A DNA stretch of 64,000 nucleotides, from assembly GCA_012862575.1 (NCBI GenBank), contig BLSF01000029.1, forward strand, positions 1 through 64,000. Reading direction: 5' to 3'. Origin of the DNA: Parietichytrium sp. I65-24A. Taxonomy: Eukaryota; Sar; Bigyra; Thraustochytrida; Thraustochytriidae. Shown piece after piece: positions 12,701 to 21,316 of the stretch. A program made the translations under genes and the position numbers. How positions within the stretch are numbered: position 1 is the stretch's first letter; every line of letters starts with the position of its first letter. The notes under the pieces are model-generated. The model had not been told where the DNA came from. It was given only the letters and a program-made list of their open reading frames with translations, and ran no database searches.

Positions 12701-13633
12701 ATCTTCCACCTTCCCCTGGGGCACTTCTTTCTCTTCCTTCAGAGATCTGGAGTCGTCAAATTCATCAGACATCTCCACATCCTGCGAAGCACCTGCCGCA
12801 GCAGTTTGCCCGCCCTCCTCAGGAAGCACCAGACCAAGACCAAGCCGGTGGCGCAGCAGGCGTCGGACAAGGCTTACCCGACCCACCTTCATGGCTTGTA
12901 CTGTAAGCGAGTCCACCATATCATCCGGCGAAGGGTGGACTTGAAACAAAAATTCAAGCGCATCTTTGGTGAGGTCCGGGCCGTAGCTTGTAACGAGACT
13001 GTCGAGTAAACCGAGCCGACGCCTGTTTTGGGCAACTTCCTCGCACTTAAGCGGGAAGAAACGAATCAAGGTTCGCGCACACTCCAGATGGCCCAACTGA
13101 ATCGCCTTGGCCAGTCCACTGGTGTTGTCCGAGGCAGTGACTTCGACACCCATCTGCCAGCGCACTCCACGTGCTCGAAGAGCTTCGTCAAAGTCCCCCC
13201 TAGCTTCGGCGGCGAGAATCTCGGCCGCAATCGATTCAGAGACAGCCTTTCCACTCTCCACTTCTCGGAACTCGCGGAAATGCAGGAGGATGCACTCGAG
13301 CCTCTCCGCGTCGTTTCCGCACACTGCATTCCACGCGGCACGCTTTCCAACCTTACTTGACTCCAACTCATTTTCGACGTTCAGCAGACTGTACTTGGCT
13401 TGCGCCGGCGCGACTGGCACATCCAACAACACTTTGACCACATCGTCATTGAGCTTGCTTTCGCTCAATCGGTCGATCTCGTCCCTTGCCCTAGCTTTGA
13501 GCGCCTTAGTACGTTGTGCTTTGGATTGTCTCGCCACCTTTTCCGCTGCGGCCACGGTCTCATTCTCTTCCACTTTAGCCGCTTTCACGCCTTTTCCGCT
13601 GCCCTTCTTGTTGCTTGCTTTACGCTTACCCAT
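6731..13633 (-). CDS. ankyrin/BRCT/WGR/PARP poly(ADP-ribose) polymerase
   Basis: This 2,300-residue single-exon protein starts at ATG 13633 with a lysine-rich, nuclear-signal-like N-terminus. Ankyrin-type repeats recur, clearest near residues 375-400, 700-760, 990-1010, 1130-1155, 1330 and 1570-1615. A BRCT domain lies at about 795-885 (GWFVVLTGVF start). An acidic low-complexity stretch is at about 1065-1130 and a WGR domain at about 1800-1890, with RWGR at about 1829. The PARP regulatory helical domain is near 1940-2060 (PMPLGQASFSRAYNLLSRIE). The catalytic domain fills the C-terminus, with the H-Y-E triad visible as LLFHST (about 2137), GIYASDSFQKASQY (about 2173) and SEYIVFDP (about 2281). 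The retained glutamate predicts chain-forming ADP-ribosylation from NAD+, triggered by DNA breaks through WGR. The layout recalls the nematode tankyrase-like PME-5, with an added BRCT. A 35-codon tandem duplication lies near residues 610-675. Confidence 0.93.
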   Translation of the reverse strand: MGKRKASNKKGSGKGVKAAKVEENETVAAAEKVARQSKAQRTKALKARARDEIDRLSESKLNDDVVKVLLDVPVAPAQAKYSLLNVENELESSKVGKRAAWNAVCGNDAERLECILLHFREFREVESGKAVSESIAAEILAAEARGDFDEALRARGVRWQMGVEVTASDNTSGLAKAIQLGHLECARTLIRFFPLKCEEVAQNRRRLGLLDSLVTSYGPDLTKDALEFLFQVHPSPDDMVDSLTVQAMKVGRVSLVRRLLRHRLGLGLVLPEEGGQTAAAGASQDVEMSDEFDDSRSLKEEKEVPQGKVEDGDEENDSEEMSKVEQALAAAGRIQEGVRRLHLAAIEAVDVQELRDVSELDADSVNGPALGKYVTPLHLAALNSHAGIFEALMKAGGDVTISTDFNWTAYNFAAVAPDGTSAMVEKAGAAQGEIKAENPLPEFVDIVQPSPALKFLTVGLSEEEEDGLHAAVQAQKKNMTGQALEAGRLHNLAWVTFYFDAKQSAAFRQPTSQATTLRASLREDGDTRFFRLLICHDDYKKELTREPCLLSGSEMLCDAIQKHSLATVRALLEGAISVPDDLPTVDELVFKYRVEDGEVEPESEMLVGGKLQEDKRADPVHPRATHLHLAHDNPRDALDGDLQEDKREDKRPNPVHPQATHLHLAHAITWDALEIAEYLIDKIGISVDAPRKEVPEPMLHRAITLSSVDFVRLLLTKGACPRSVCANGEPAILRAMREGSLGCADVLFKAGVSLDTKEERAKIALAMKKKQEEEDRRLKEAPKSGLDAGMDVESPFAGWFVVLTGVFSHRKHIIQKVLEANGGVVQAKVNGKTTHCCYSGVDGVTEWGNKIGKGDQKYREAKKRKLPFIDEDTIIRFLSHSNKAVELLGDKASEKIVETPSLLHYVLQRSRRGMCGPITLERVLNYLLDRGVSAFELGPDPLAPSELPRIDKRDDHGRSLVRFAAEVLDDSFERNVEAFKLLLNRGGFESINEFDRTGYNTVLYAAAHRRWNFLEAMLGKSSCNVDSGANDCQQTSGDAPTMMMYGIVDSNAIVREPVQNPESSSKDSDEAANGADDDDDVEEETATGAGSDGENEDEENNENGHTETVEELRHQTEQSRLQRLRERELAKRQNEHTGWPLLHLLAIQNKVDLFKRVLEVGNRPADLNLTTLTDDRSPLLLACIQSFELCKLLLSQQSTDVKKPDAHGRNLLHVLFSGTEIGRRESPKGAIVPKPCAPHAVRAGGKGFGGTSHSYSRFSSGTGDIGDSAIRSLITWERWRSDLPWDGIDEEGNSVLHSCCANVSSTPCVSFLLRRCPALLNIRNKTGNSALGVALECSFQHVAVFLMEQGVELEPGLFREAPEDIEGVLTSAGLANELRSGLRGWTYQDIASASDDALSNSGVAAVNDRAKLRQTAAEWAAKPSAKVEVSVYEHAVKNNMVGVVFALLQHPKCDVQKALSASIAGGSLEWTEELLQSMDIEEGEFAGSILEKLFRFSGSVSAEDCQKRLDMVARIALAKPAVVHSDDNQKLALLHHIVVDNHPPATVSALASHLGEKMMAALVSSRSASGDTPVHMAVRLHRLPMISALLDLPQGPQQINTKNGDGDTCIHLAFTSSSEGVSLDTDVMSVLVGKGGDVLVKSSAGKSAAWVLGALPEIHRNHLLDTLPPGVFDSPEAQAAMQDARSERDAAAKVSASKRHAQRQIYSKALAALRKKWAGMSSERERIVEQAEARQRKLAKEGRLVIPIDNSFDARSAYDVYVDDEGTVYDAYLQKSNSSDSMYGSNSVHILQLVVANENTVKEMLEHAKGETTARHMFAQAAHFAKYRVIERWGRTNDANQTRQKGYRDFDSAAAYFHSVFEAKTRSIIGADYQPVQSASYEWVRKHYEEMQPKRSEAQVRAENELLNKLMPRETSSFLRLITDLSTVRRALRSNRSDSLGSPLPMPLGQASFSRAYNLLSRIEQLLSVCEKLRLLRGQRFKEQSSQIHAVNAKIRKLSDQVYRAVPRDFGSLERDSLTRMTPISTYAELQKETALLASLQDVEETLNFVIGGVSIDDPLPKRLSTLHDLLGVKVRPLAHDTDKFKLLESYVHASAPHAHVSSILRLTRFEDAERFEPYISDRASSDKSGLPCNRLLFHSTAVSNVVGILLRGLCVAPPEAPANGYRFGKGIYASDSFQKASQYSSSRRSIGGSSKLGLDGTKITLVVEAALGRAYTLRPGEEGEVSEPPTNYDSLYAPGRRIPDPSGLFLTKKGVGLSLGTTIDASKDPRAPPQITGGASEYIVFDPARVKIKYVVLWN
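11613..11803. repeat. in-frame tandem duplication inside the PARP gene
   Basis: Two units, 11613-11710 and 11718-11803, start 105 bp apart (35 codons). Both run from TCTAGAGC through GCGAGGTGTAAATGGG and GGGGATGGACTGG to CTTGTCTTCCTGGAG. The first has an extra 12-bp CCCTCTTGTCTT repeat. Both encode a variant of an HPRATHLHLAH / HPQATHLHLAH segment. The reading frame is kept. The similarity is high enough to suggest a recent event. Confidence 0.9.
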
Positions 13634-14782
13634 CCTGCTCTTGCTCGCGCCCTTGTCCCTGGCCCCTTACTCGTTCGTAGTTTTCTCACTTCAGATCCGC
13701 ACGGGTGTTTCGATACTGCTGCTGTTGCTGCTGCTCCTACTGCTGTGCTTTGCAGATGTTTCAGGAAAGCAGGGCAAGAGCTCAGGAAAAGAGAAAGAAA
13801 GGCAGTGCACTCCTTTTCTTCGATCTTTTTCGTCGATCAAATTATTCTCAATTCTGGTGGCAGGTTGGCAGGTACTAGAAATTTTTTAGGACGGGTATTG
13901 ATTGACACTGTCAGTGAGTATGCAGTGTCTGTCTTGTCTTGCTACTAGGACCATTGGCAACTCAACTCTCTGGACATGTGGACCCCTGAGGAGCGCAGAG
14001 AGCGCAGACAAGTTTACGTGCTCTTTGGAGCACCTACGTGGAATTAGAAGTTTCGGCTATGATACCCAGGGTGCGCACCTCCTCTACGGCTGTATATACG
14101 GATAGACGTAAGTGGGCCGTGTCAAGATTGTCAAGATTGCCAGCTACTCACAGTCAGTACCGGTACCGGTACTCTGTCGCGGTGAGTTGCCATCAAACTC
14201 ATACTGCAACCAATTTACTGCCAGCAACTATTACCTAATAGCTCTAGGTAGTAGCTCTCTAGTAGCTAGACTGAGAGGGAAACAGAAACAACAACTTCTT
14301 GTTCATGAACTTGAGCTTCGAAGTTCAGAACTTACGGGAACTTGAACTTGAAGCCGCAGTTTCCAACCGCTCTTTTTTATCTTGATTGAGATGGCGGGCG
14401 ATGGCGGTGATGGCGGCATCATGTTGCAAGCAACCAAGCTGAAGAGCGAGATTTAGCGGATGGTGTTTTTTCATCGATGTGACAAAAACCCCTGTGTGAT
14501 CCATGACGTGCGGAACGCAAATACAACGCCCTCCGTCCACGCAGCCCACTAAAACCACTAAACACTAAACACTAAACACTAAACATTCACTAAATCCACT
14601 AATGTCTAGAACTATAGTAATTAATATCCCATTAGGGTAGGGACTCCGAGTACCGGTACTGAGTACATCAGCCTGAGCGTAGGAACTTGTCACTATTAGT
14701 GATTGTGAGTTCCGAGGGTTTGGGATGGTTTTGGGGTGTTTCGGGCGTCGACTCGAAAGCTGCAGCCCGGGCCGCAAAAGTG
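13634..14782. promoter_or_regulatory. divergent intergenic region with GTAC palindromes
   Basis: This is the shared upstream region of the PARP gene (-) and the TsaD gene (+). It contains a 16-bp run of overlapping GTACCGGTAC palindromes at 14157-14172, another at 14650-14659 that runs directly into GTACTGAGTAC, and a telomere-like CACTAAA tract at 14547-14603. Trinucleotide GCTGCT repeats lie near 13720 just upstream of the PARP start. No TATA box is convincing. The regulatory role is inferred from position only. Confidence 0.4.
14547..14603. repeat. CACTAAA heptamer tract
   Basis: About four perfect heptamers of ACTAAAC are flanked by degenerate copies (ACTAAAACC, ATTCACTAAATCC). It differs by one base per unit from the plant-type telomere heptamer CCCTAAA. 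It is internal and short, so it may be just a minisatellite. Confidence 0.7.
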
Positions 14783-16036
14783 ATGGCGCTCCCTCTCAGG
14801 TGCGGGGCGCAGTCCTTGTGGCGTGCGCTGCACGTAGAGGCAAAGCGCCCTTTGATATTTGCTGGCATCGAAAGCAGCTGCGATGATTCCGCGGTCGGTT
14901 TGGTGACAGTCGAAGGAAACGTGCTTGCAAATGTTGTCCAGTCGCAAGTCAAGGTTCATGAGGAGTACGGGGGAATCGTGCCACACCTAGCCGCTCGTGC
15001 CCACGGCACAAACCTGCCTCTGGTTTCTGAACAAGCATTCCGTCAAGCAGATATCTCCTGGGACGACGTTGACGCTATTTGTGTGACTACAGGACCAGGA
15101 TTGGCCCCGTGCTTGCGGGTTGGGGTCGAGTATGCTGTGAGAAAGGCAGTGGAGCATGACCTGCCAATTGTGTCAGTGAATCACCTTGTCGGCCATACAT
15201 TGGCGTCTCGTCTCGAGCACAGTTCCTGGTGCGGCTTTCCGTACCTGGGCCTTATCGTGTCCGGGGGCCACACTCTTCTCATCCAGGCCAACGACACAAA
15301 TGACTTCAAAATTTTGGGAACGACACAGGACGATGCTATGGGCGAGGCTTTCGACAAAGTCGCCCGAATGCTAAACCTACGAAACGCTGGCATTGCACAT
15401 CCTGGAAAAGTGCTGGAAAAGGTGGCGTCAGAGGGAAACCCTTGCACATATTCCTTTCCGGTTCCTCTGCGAAGAAACGTTGGAGATCCCGACTTTTCCT
15501 TCTCTGGGCTTAAATCTGCAGTAAGTCGTATCGTTTCTTCTGGTGAGCCATTTCGAAGCGAAGATGTCGCTGCTGGATTTCAGACCGCTGCAGTAGAGCA
15601 TGCTTTGAATGTGGTGAGGCGAGGACTCGTCTTCGCCGGTTGCGAAGTCAGCGAGAGTTCGAAGCCTTCGGCGCGCCTTTTGCGCCAGCTTGAGAAGGAC
15701 AAGCTGCGTCGATCGAATTCCAAATTGCTTGATGTGCTTCGCCCCCCGAGCGGGCTGGTCATGTCCGGTGGAGTTGCCTCCAATACCTATCTCCGAGGCG
15801 AACTATCTGCCCTCTTAAATCACTTTGGCGTTCCTCTGCACTTCCCGCCTCCAAACCTCTGTACGGATAACGGGGCTATGATCGCATGGGCTGGTTGCGA
15901 GCTCTACAATTCTGGGAAGCTTGATCTATCGGACCACATTTTGGACCCTGCGACCAATATTCTCGATGTCGTTCGTTCTGTTGTAAATCCCCGTTGGCGA
16001 ATCAGTGACGTTCAGAGAACGTCTCTGCGAACCTAG
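14783..16036 (+). CDS. QRI7: tRNA N6-threonylcarbamoyladenosine synthase, TsaD/Qri7 family
   Basis: The protein transfers the threonylcarbamoyl group from threonylcarbamoyl-AMP to adenosine 37 of ANN-decoding tRNAs. From the ATG at 14783 it is 417 residues. An in-frame ATG at 14687 would add 32. I prefer 14783 because the peptide then starts with a short basic, hydrophobic stretch (MALPLRCGAQSLWRALHVEA) typical of mitochondrial import, right before the conserved GIESSCDDS (about residue 27). Metal-binding HLAARAH is near 66 and VNHLVGH near 131. VSGGHT near 159, MSGGVASN near 325 and CTDNGAMIAW near 359 complete the ASKHA-fold signatures. The bacterial-type sequence and presequence favour the organellar Qri7/OSGEPL1 branch over the cytosolic KEOPS subunit Kae1. 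An insertion of about 25 residues rich in K, R and S precedes the MSGG motif. Confidence 0.93.
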   Translation: MALPLRCGAQSLWRALHVEAKRPLIFAGIESSCDDSAVGLVTVEGNVLANVVQSQVKVHEEYGGIVPHLAARAHGTNLPLVSEQAFRQADISWDDVDAICVTTGPGLAPCLRVGVEYAVRKAVEHDLPIVSVNHLVGHTLASRLEHSSWCGFPYLGLIVSGGHTLLIQANDTNDFKILGTTQDDAMGEAFDKVARMLNLRNAGIAHPGKVLEKVASEGNPCTYSFPVPLRRNVGDPDFSFSGLKSAVSRIVSSGEPFRSEDVAAGFQTAAVEHALNVVRRGLVFAGCEVSESSKPSARLLRQLEKDKLRRSNSKLLDVLRPPSGLVMSGGVASNTYLRGELSALLNHFGVPLHFPPPNLCTDNGAMIAWAGCELYNSGKLDLSDHILDPATNILDVVRSVVNPRWRISDVQRTSLRT

Positions 16037-17630
16037 CTCCAGTTTCGCGCTGTGCATTTTTTTCGTTGAGGTCTTCAAAAGTCGCCCTTCTCTTTTGTTT
16101 GTGCAACATCATTTTGAAAATAGAACAAGACACACTGCGTCGTGCGATCCTCAGATTCGGCTGGACAGGGGATAGACCTCAGACTGTGAGAAATTCGTCC
16201 TCAGCGGATTCGCCAAAGCCATCAATACGTCCAACTGGTACGTATTGCGTAGGTACGTGTACACACTCGACCTGCACAGACGGGATTTGCTCTTCCGCAG
16301 GGCCAGTCGAGTCACGGTTGCAATGTAAGTAACGGTACGACTAAGCCAGCAGAGGTGTCGTGCTCGGCGACTTATGAGCGAACATGAACGGCGGGACTCG
16401 AGCACTGGAATGTTTCACAACATAACCTTTTTACACCTCCATCGCGATCCTGGTCCTTCTTGACTGAAAATGCTGTTTTTCTGAGAATACCAAAAAGAAC
16501 AGCAGTTGTTTGCACGGAAACCAAGAACAAAAAGGTGGACGAGAAACGCCAGTGTGGACGTTGTCGAAACCAAGACAATCTCGCGTACCATATGAACCTG
16601 AAGCCCGTTTGCAAATCGGCTCTGCCGTACTTGTTTATGTGCGGTGTTGCGGGCCTTAATAGTAAATGTTCAATGTTTCGTTTTGATTGTTGAGTCAAAT
16701 CTTTTTCCCAAAGATAAACCGACTTACCTAAGTAAGTAGCCACTCGATAAGTAAAGCCACGAAGTGCAGTGTAAACAAATCCTATCGAAAGGTGGGGTGG
16801 CCGGCCACTCGAGAACCCTGCAGCGTGAAGGAACGAATGCAAGCAGTGCAGTGCCATCAGCGCGATGCATGACCAGCTAGCCACAAGAAAATTCTATCTT
16901 TGTTCTTACAATTGAGGGTGGTTCCAACCCACTCCAACTAAAACCCTTGCCACCACATTGGGCAGGGAAAGGCTCAAATTCTTAAGGATGAGGACTGACT
17001 GCAAGTGCTCACCTTTCCCGTGCTACTGAAACGCGAGTGTTCGCGGCTCTCGAGACCCAGTTTCCACACACCCCACACTGCATCACGGTGAGGAGTAGAT
17101 CAACGTTCGCAAAACTTTTTTATAGAATTTATCACGTGGAATTTATATATAAATTTTAGAATTATTGGCAACTCGTCCCTGTAGCGTGGAAATTCTATTA
17201 TTGGCTACCTGAAAGTCGACGAAAAATCTATGTCACTCACACCTCATACGATACCGGTACCGGTACCGGTACAGTAAAATCTGATGGTGCACATTACCGC
17301 AGTGCCACTGCGTCCTCGTACAAGCTCAAATAGGCCATCCAGCCTGAGTGGTCGGCGTGTCCAGCAATGTCCAGCTGACTGACTGTCAGAGTTGCGCGTG
17401 AAAAGGTGGAGGTTGACGAAGTGAGCAGCTGGAAGTTGGAGAAAGAGTCTTGCAAATCGATCTCTTGTTGAAGTTGGGGCAAAAGTAGTTGACAGAGCTT
17501 GTTTGCAGCAGAACACGTCTTTAAAAATTTCAACTCGAGCTCTCTCTCACGGAGTGCGAGAATTGCTTGCTGCTTGAGGCCTCACTTCTCCGTTTCTTGT
17601 GTCACTCACTCCCTTTGTCTGGTTAATGAC
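16037..17630. other. intergenic, AT-rich with palindromes
   Basis: No gene is supported. Open frames on both strands at 16370-16890 overlap each other and have no recognisable features. An AT palindrome AATTTATATATAAATT lies near 17138-17153. A run of three overlapping TACCGGTA units occupies 17252-17272, about 360 bp before the TRM13 start codon. Confidence 0.5.
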
Positions 17631-19136
17631 ATGGAAGAGGTAGCGAGTAGGGTGGAGAAGGCAAGGGATGATCCAGAGCAAGGTGCGGCGGAGGTATTGA
17701 CCAGCTCGTTGATCCGCCAGACAGGGCGGAAAAGTAAGCGGCCTAGACAGTGTAGCGGAGATCGGCCGCAGCCAAGGCCAGGACGCTGTACTCTGTTCAT
17801 TGAGCGGAAACGCAAGTACTGCTCTCACCCTCTTCCCAAAGATGGAGGTCAATTTTGCCACATGCACAGCGCCGAGAGCGAGAAACATGGGAAACGAGTT
17901 CCCTGTCCTGTCGACCCGAGTCACACGGTTTTCGAAAGCCGTCTCGACAAGCATGTCAAAATCTGCACACAGGTTACCCGGCAAGCAGAACTAGAATCGC
18001 AGCCATACTTTCATGAAAACCTCAATTCCTCTTCGGAGTTGCCGACATCTCAGAGTAGCACTGCGGAATCGAGGTTGTTTGACTTTGAGCTTCATGAACA
18101 GGACAAATTAATCTTACGGCTAGATGATCTTCTCAAGAGAGCCGGGATTTTGGAGGAGCCGAGCTACCTTGAGTTCTTGGAGCCCACGTCGGAGATTGAC
18201 AATAGTGAAAAGAGCGCGGGGGAGAGCAAGTGTGCCCGCGACAGACATACGGTACAAGAAGATGCTATTATTGACAATGCACTTCAGGTCTTGGGAGCTG
18301 ACAGTCTCCCCAAAGACATCTGCGTTGTTGAGATGGGGGCCGGCAAAGGTGGGCTTTCTTTGCGATTCGCAACTCGTCTCGGCCCCGAAATGGGTGGCTC
18401 CTTCGTAATGGTCGATCGCGCAGCCGCCAAGCACCATAAAGGCGCGAAAATCATGGCCGAGTCTAATAAGAGGGTCGAGAAGGTTAGGATTGACATTCGA
18501 GATCTTGACTTGTGGAAAGTCCCTCTCGTTTCGCAATACGTCACCGACTGCAGGCAAGAAAGAAAGTCCCCGCTTGTCATGGCATCCAAGCACTTGTGCG
18601 GGGACGCAACTTGTTACACCTTACGGTGTGCCGCTCAAAACGTTCGTTTAGGGTTTGACGACCCGCAGGTTCCCGACGTAATTGTCATCGCGCTTTGCTG
18701 CCACAATCGATGCACCCCGGTGGGGTACGTGAATCCCACATACATTACAAATGTGCTGCAATTGACGTCGCGAGAATTCGACATGGTACGAAGAATGTCC
18801 AGTTGGGCAACGTGCGCCCCAGAAAAGCGAACAGAGCAGCAACAGCAGCAGCAGCCTCCGCTGCAAACAGAAGAGGTGAGACATCTGGAGTCCAATGAAC
18901 AGAACGCTGCAGCGCATTCCACATGCTCTCCTCCTGTTCTAGATATTAGTGATCAAGAGCGCGTCAAAATCGGCCTCAAATGCAAGCTCCTGCTGAATCA
19001 AGGAAGACTCTTGTATCTTCGACAGTACGGTTTTTCAGCAAAGTTGGTGAAGTTTATTGGAAAGTCAACGACGCTTGAGAATACCCTTCTCGTCGCTTGG
19101 CCTAGGCGGGCAGCGAAAGGAAAGGAAATGCCATAG
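17631..19136 (+). CDS. TRM13: tRNA 2'-O-methyltransferase TRM13
   Basis: TRM13 methylates the ribose at position 4 of the acceptor stem of certain tRNAs, using S-adenosylmethionine. I start at ATG 17631 (501 residues). The frame stays open upstream to 17499, but those codons show no family similarity. A CCCH finger of the TRM13 type (CTLFIERKRKYC then FCHMH) lies at about residues 53-80. A U11-48K-like CHHC finger (RVPCPVDPSHTV then HVKIC) lies at about 89-113. The methyltransferase domain begins near 215, with the cofactor loop EMGAGKGGLS at about 230. Family signatures SKHLCGDATC (about 320) and ALCCHNRC (about 353; the usual form is CCHHRC) follow. A glutamine run near residue 403 and a serine-rich stretch form a low-complexity insert before the C-terminal LRQYGF block. 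All expected domains are present and it appears intact. Confidence 0.95.
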   Translation: MEEVASRVEKARDDPEQGAAEVLTSSLIRQTGRKSKRPRQCSGDRPQPRPGRCTLFIERKRKYCSHPLPKDGGQFCHMHSAESEKHGKRVPCPVDPSHTVFESRLDKHVKICTQVTRQAELESQPYFHENLNSSSELPTSQSSTAESRLFDFELHEQDKLILRLDDLLKRAGILEEPSYLEFLEPTSEIDNSEKSAGESKCARDRHTVQEDAIIDNALQVLGADSLPKDICVVEMGAGKGGLSLRFATRLGPEMGGSFVMVDRAAAKHHKGAKIMAESNKRVEKVRIDIRDLDLWKVPLVSQYVTDCRQERKSPLVMASKHLCGDATCYTLRCAAQNVRLGFDDPQVPDVIVIALCCHNRCTPVGYVNPTYITNVLQLTSREFDMVRRMSSWATCAPEKRTEQQQQQQPPLQTEEVRHLESNEQNAAAHSTCSPPVLDISDQERVKIGLKCKLLLNQGRLLYLRQYGFSAKLVKFIGKSTTLENTLLVAWPRRAAKGKEMP

Positions 19137-19503
19137 AACAAGTACAAGAACTGGAAGCTCGGTGTGCGCCGAGACAAGCTGTCGTGAACAGCCAACCATA
19201 CTGGGCCTAACGAAGATACTGTAGTAAAAGTCGTTTACGTAAACATAATTCATGCTCTTGTTGTTAAATTTGGAAAGAATCTAGAGTCGAAATTGTGTGG
19301 CGGGGAACGGCTACGAGTCTAGAGGCGACAATCAAACGTTACGTCATGATCAAATTGACCGATTGCCATCCATCCATCGCCAACTCGCGGCTGGGTCACA
19401 CCACACAAAGGCCACCAAAACAATGTTGTGTATAGAGGAAAGAAATTCACACGGACTGAGCCGCGGCTAATGTAGCCAAGACCCCAAAACGGCCCGGGCT
19501 TTT
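19137..19503. other. convergent 3' intergenic region
   Basis: This 367-bp stretch lies between the stops of TRM13 (+) and the desaturase (-) and should hold both 3' ends. I see no coding sequence or strong repeat. Confidence 0.6.
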
Positions 19504-20773
19504 TTATTGGGACTTTTCGTTCTCGCGCTTGACGCGATTGTAAAAAGTGACGTGTGGATTCCACAGGAACTGCCAAAGTGCCATCACCCAGCTCTCATGG
19601 TATGGGAGATTGTCGTAGTACTTGCTTCCCATTTTGCGGAGCGCTGGAAGCTTGCTCCATGCAACATAAGGGAAATCGTGGTGCTGGTCATGATAGCCCA
19701 CGTTCCAGGTCAAGTAGTTCAGTGGTCCGTAATAGCTTGCGGTTTCTGCCTCACCAACGAAGGTGTAATGTTCTGCGATAAAGTGGCTTGCAAGCGGGTG
19801 CCAAGATCCAGCGAGGTGTGCGCAAGCGAGGAAGTACCAGATCGGCCCCATACCCCAAAAGTGGTAGACTGTCGCGATGAACCCCACCTGAACGAGGGCA
19901 TTGAATCCATGCCACTTTGTGAAAGCCTGCGGCTTGATCAGCACAGGGCGAAAAGCATAAAACCAGGTCTGATTAAACATGTAAAACAATTTGCCTGGGG
20001 TGGACGACAGCAGACGAGCCTCAAAGGCCGTTGGAAGATCAGTGTCCACTCCATCGGTGCCTTGAAACTTGTGATGTTCGTTGTGATATTCCTTGAACGC
20101 GATTACGTAAGGCACGAGCATTGGCATGTTGACAAAGAGGGCAAGAAGTTTGTTCAACGTTTGAGAACGGAAAGCCAAATTATGCGAGATTTCGTGATTG
20201 GCAAGGAAAAGGGCCTGGGCCAACGAGGCCCCAAAAATGTAAGCGACAAGCCAGAATTTCAAACTCCCAGCTTCGTCGCGAAGATAGTAGCCAATTGAAA
20301 TCTGCAAGGTCACCAACACCAAGCAGATTGGAAATGTGCGCCACTCGGGCCCCGTCAATTTCTGGATTTCGGGACCCATGTCCTTCATCATAACTTTGCG
20401 CCGGATTGCCTGCACCCGAGTGAGTCAAAAAAAAATAACAAAATAAAATGCAAGACATTAGAATCCGGTCTGTCCGCTGGTGCGACTGAGTCTCTTCCCC
20501 AACTCGATGTCCAAAAAAAAGTAAAAAACTTACATGAGGCTCACCGCTTAAAGTCCAAACAAAGTCTTTCAGGTCGTCAAGCTTCTTCAAACCGTGGTCC
20601 CCGGTGAAAATATCGTAAGAGTTGGCGTCTGGACGTGGCTTTGGAGCTTCCTTATTGAAAACGTGGCCGTTGATTTCGACCGTGTCCACCTCAACACTAG
20701 CCTTCTTGGTTGGGCATTCAGCGAGGGGTTGGGCAAGCCCGGCTTCCTTTCTGCTCTCTGCGGCTGGAGGCAT
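19504..20773 (-). CDS. DEGS: sphingolipid delta-4 desaturase (dihydroceramide desaturase), 2 exons
   Basis: This endoplasmic-reticulum membrane enzyme introduces the 4,5 double bond of the sphingoid base, using a di-iron centre and electrons from cytochrome b5. Exon 1 is 20534-20773 (ATG at 20773, 80 residues) and exon 2 is 19504-20409. The intron 20410-20533 has CAT|GTAAGT and TGCAG|GCA borders in phase 0. Joining them restores the family's DFVWTLSGEPH-AIRRKVM segment, the N-terminal lipid-desaturase signature. The product is 381 residues. Histidine boxes are NHEISHN (about residue 151), HNEHHKFQG (about 189) and HDQHHDFP near 320, with a further HYTF segment between. Hydrophobic segments surround the boxes as in the family. 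The N-terminus is about 45 residues longer than is typical and proline- and lysine-rich. A continuous frame that reads through the intron exists by chance. Confidence 0.94.
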
Positions 20774-21280
20774 CGTGACTCTTCTCTGAAGGCCTGGTGT
20801 CTTACGTGTCTCCTCTCTTTCTCTGGGTGGCTCGGGTGGCAGGAAATTTGCGCCAAGACAACGCGAGCAGGGAACTCGTGGAGGCGCGCGGAGATACTGA
20901 GACCAGCACCAAGACCCTTGACTGCACAAGGTCAACCGAGTGGTTCCGATCTGTCGCGGACTCGCAGCGTTCTCGACCAAAGTTTCCAATCTGCTTGCTT
21001 GCGGTGCCCGCCGTTCCTTCACAGCGTCTTGTGCTGCTGCTATGCGCGTTGAGGTAGTTGAAGTACAACGAGGCACTAGTACTCAGTACTCTCTCATCAT
21101 ACTCACTCTCGCCGTGAGCGCCACGTCTACCTCCTCTCACACGCACGCACACCCACTACGGTGTCGGTAGATGTCAGAAGTAGTGTCGGTCTCAGTTTGG
21201 AGGGAGTGGAGAGGAGAGTGGAATGGGGAGAGAGAGCACGACTACGAATGACTACGACGACGCCAAATTCTCTCTCGGCA

Positions 21281-21283
<3 letters not shown>
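20774..21283. promoter_or_regulatory. upstream region of the desaturase
   Basis: This is the DNA directly 5' of the desaturase start. It is GA-rich on the gene's sense strand toward 21230-21310. An open frame that continues upstream of the ATG on the minus strand lacks family similarity, so I treat it as 5' leader. The promoter function is inferred from position. Confidence 0.35.

Positions 21284-21312
<29 letters not shown>
21284..21312. repeat. CT dinucleotide microsatellite
   Basis: About 13 CT units, followed by TTCTCCC. It lies roughly 510 bp upstream of the desaturase start codon, so it reads GA in that gene's sense. Confidence 0.9.

Positions 21313-21316
<4 letters not shown>

Noticed and set aside
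16372-16884. 170-residue minus-strand frame
   Set aside because: Overlaps a plus-strand frame, lacks domains, and the region is otherwise repeat- and AT-rich.
17499-17630. 44-codon extension of TRM13
   Set aside because: No similarity and no targeting features; ATG 17631 gives a family-sized protein.
20180-21076. A 298-residue minus-strand frame covering desaturase exon 1
   Set aside because: It runs straight through the 20410-20533 intron and changes frame relative to exon 2; splicing gives the expected desaturase.
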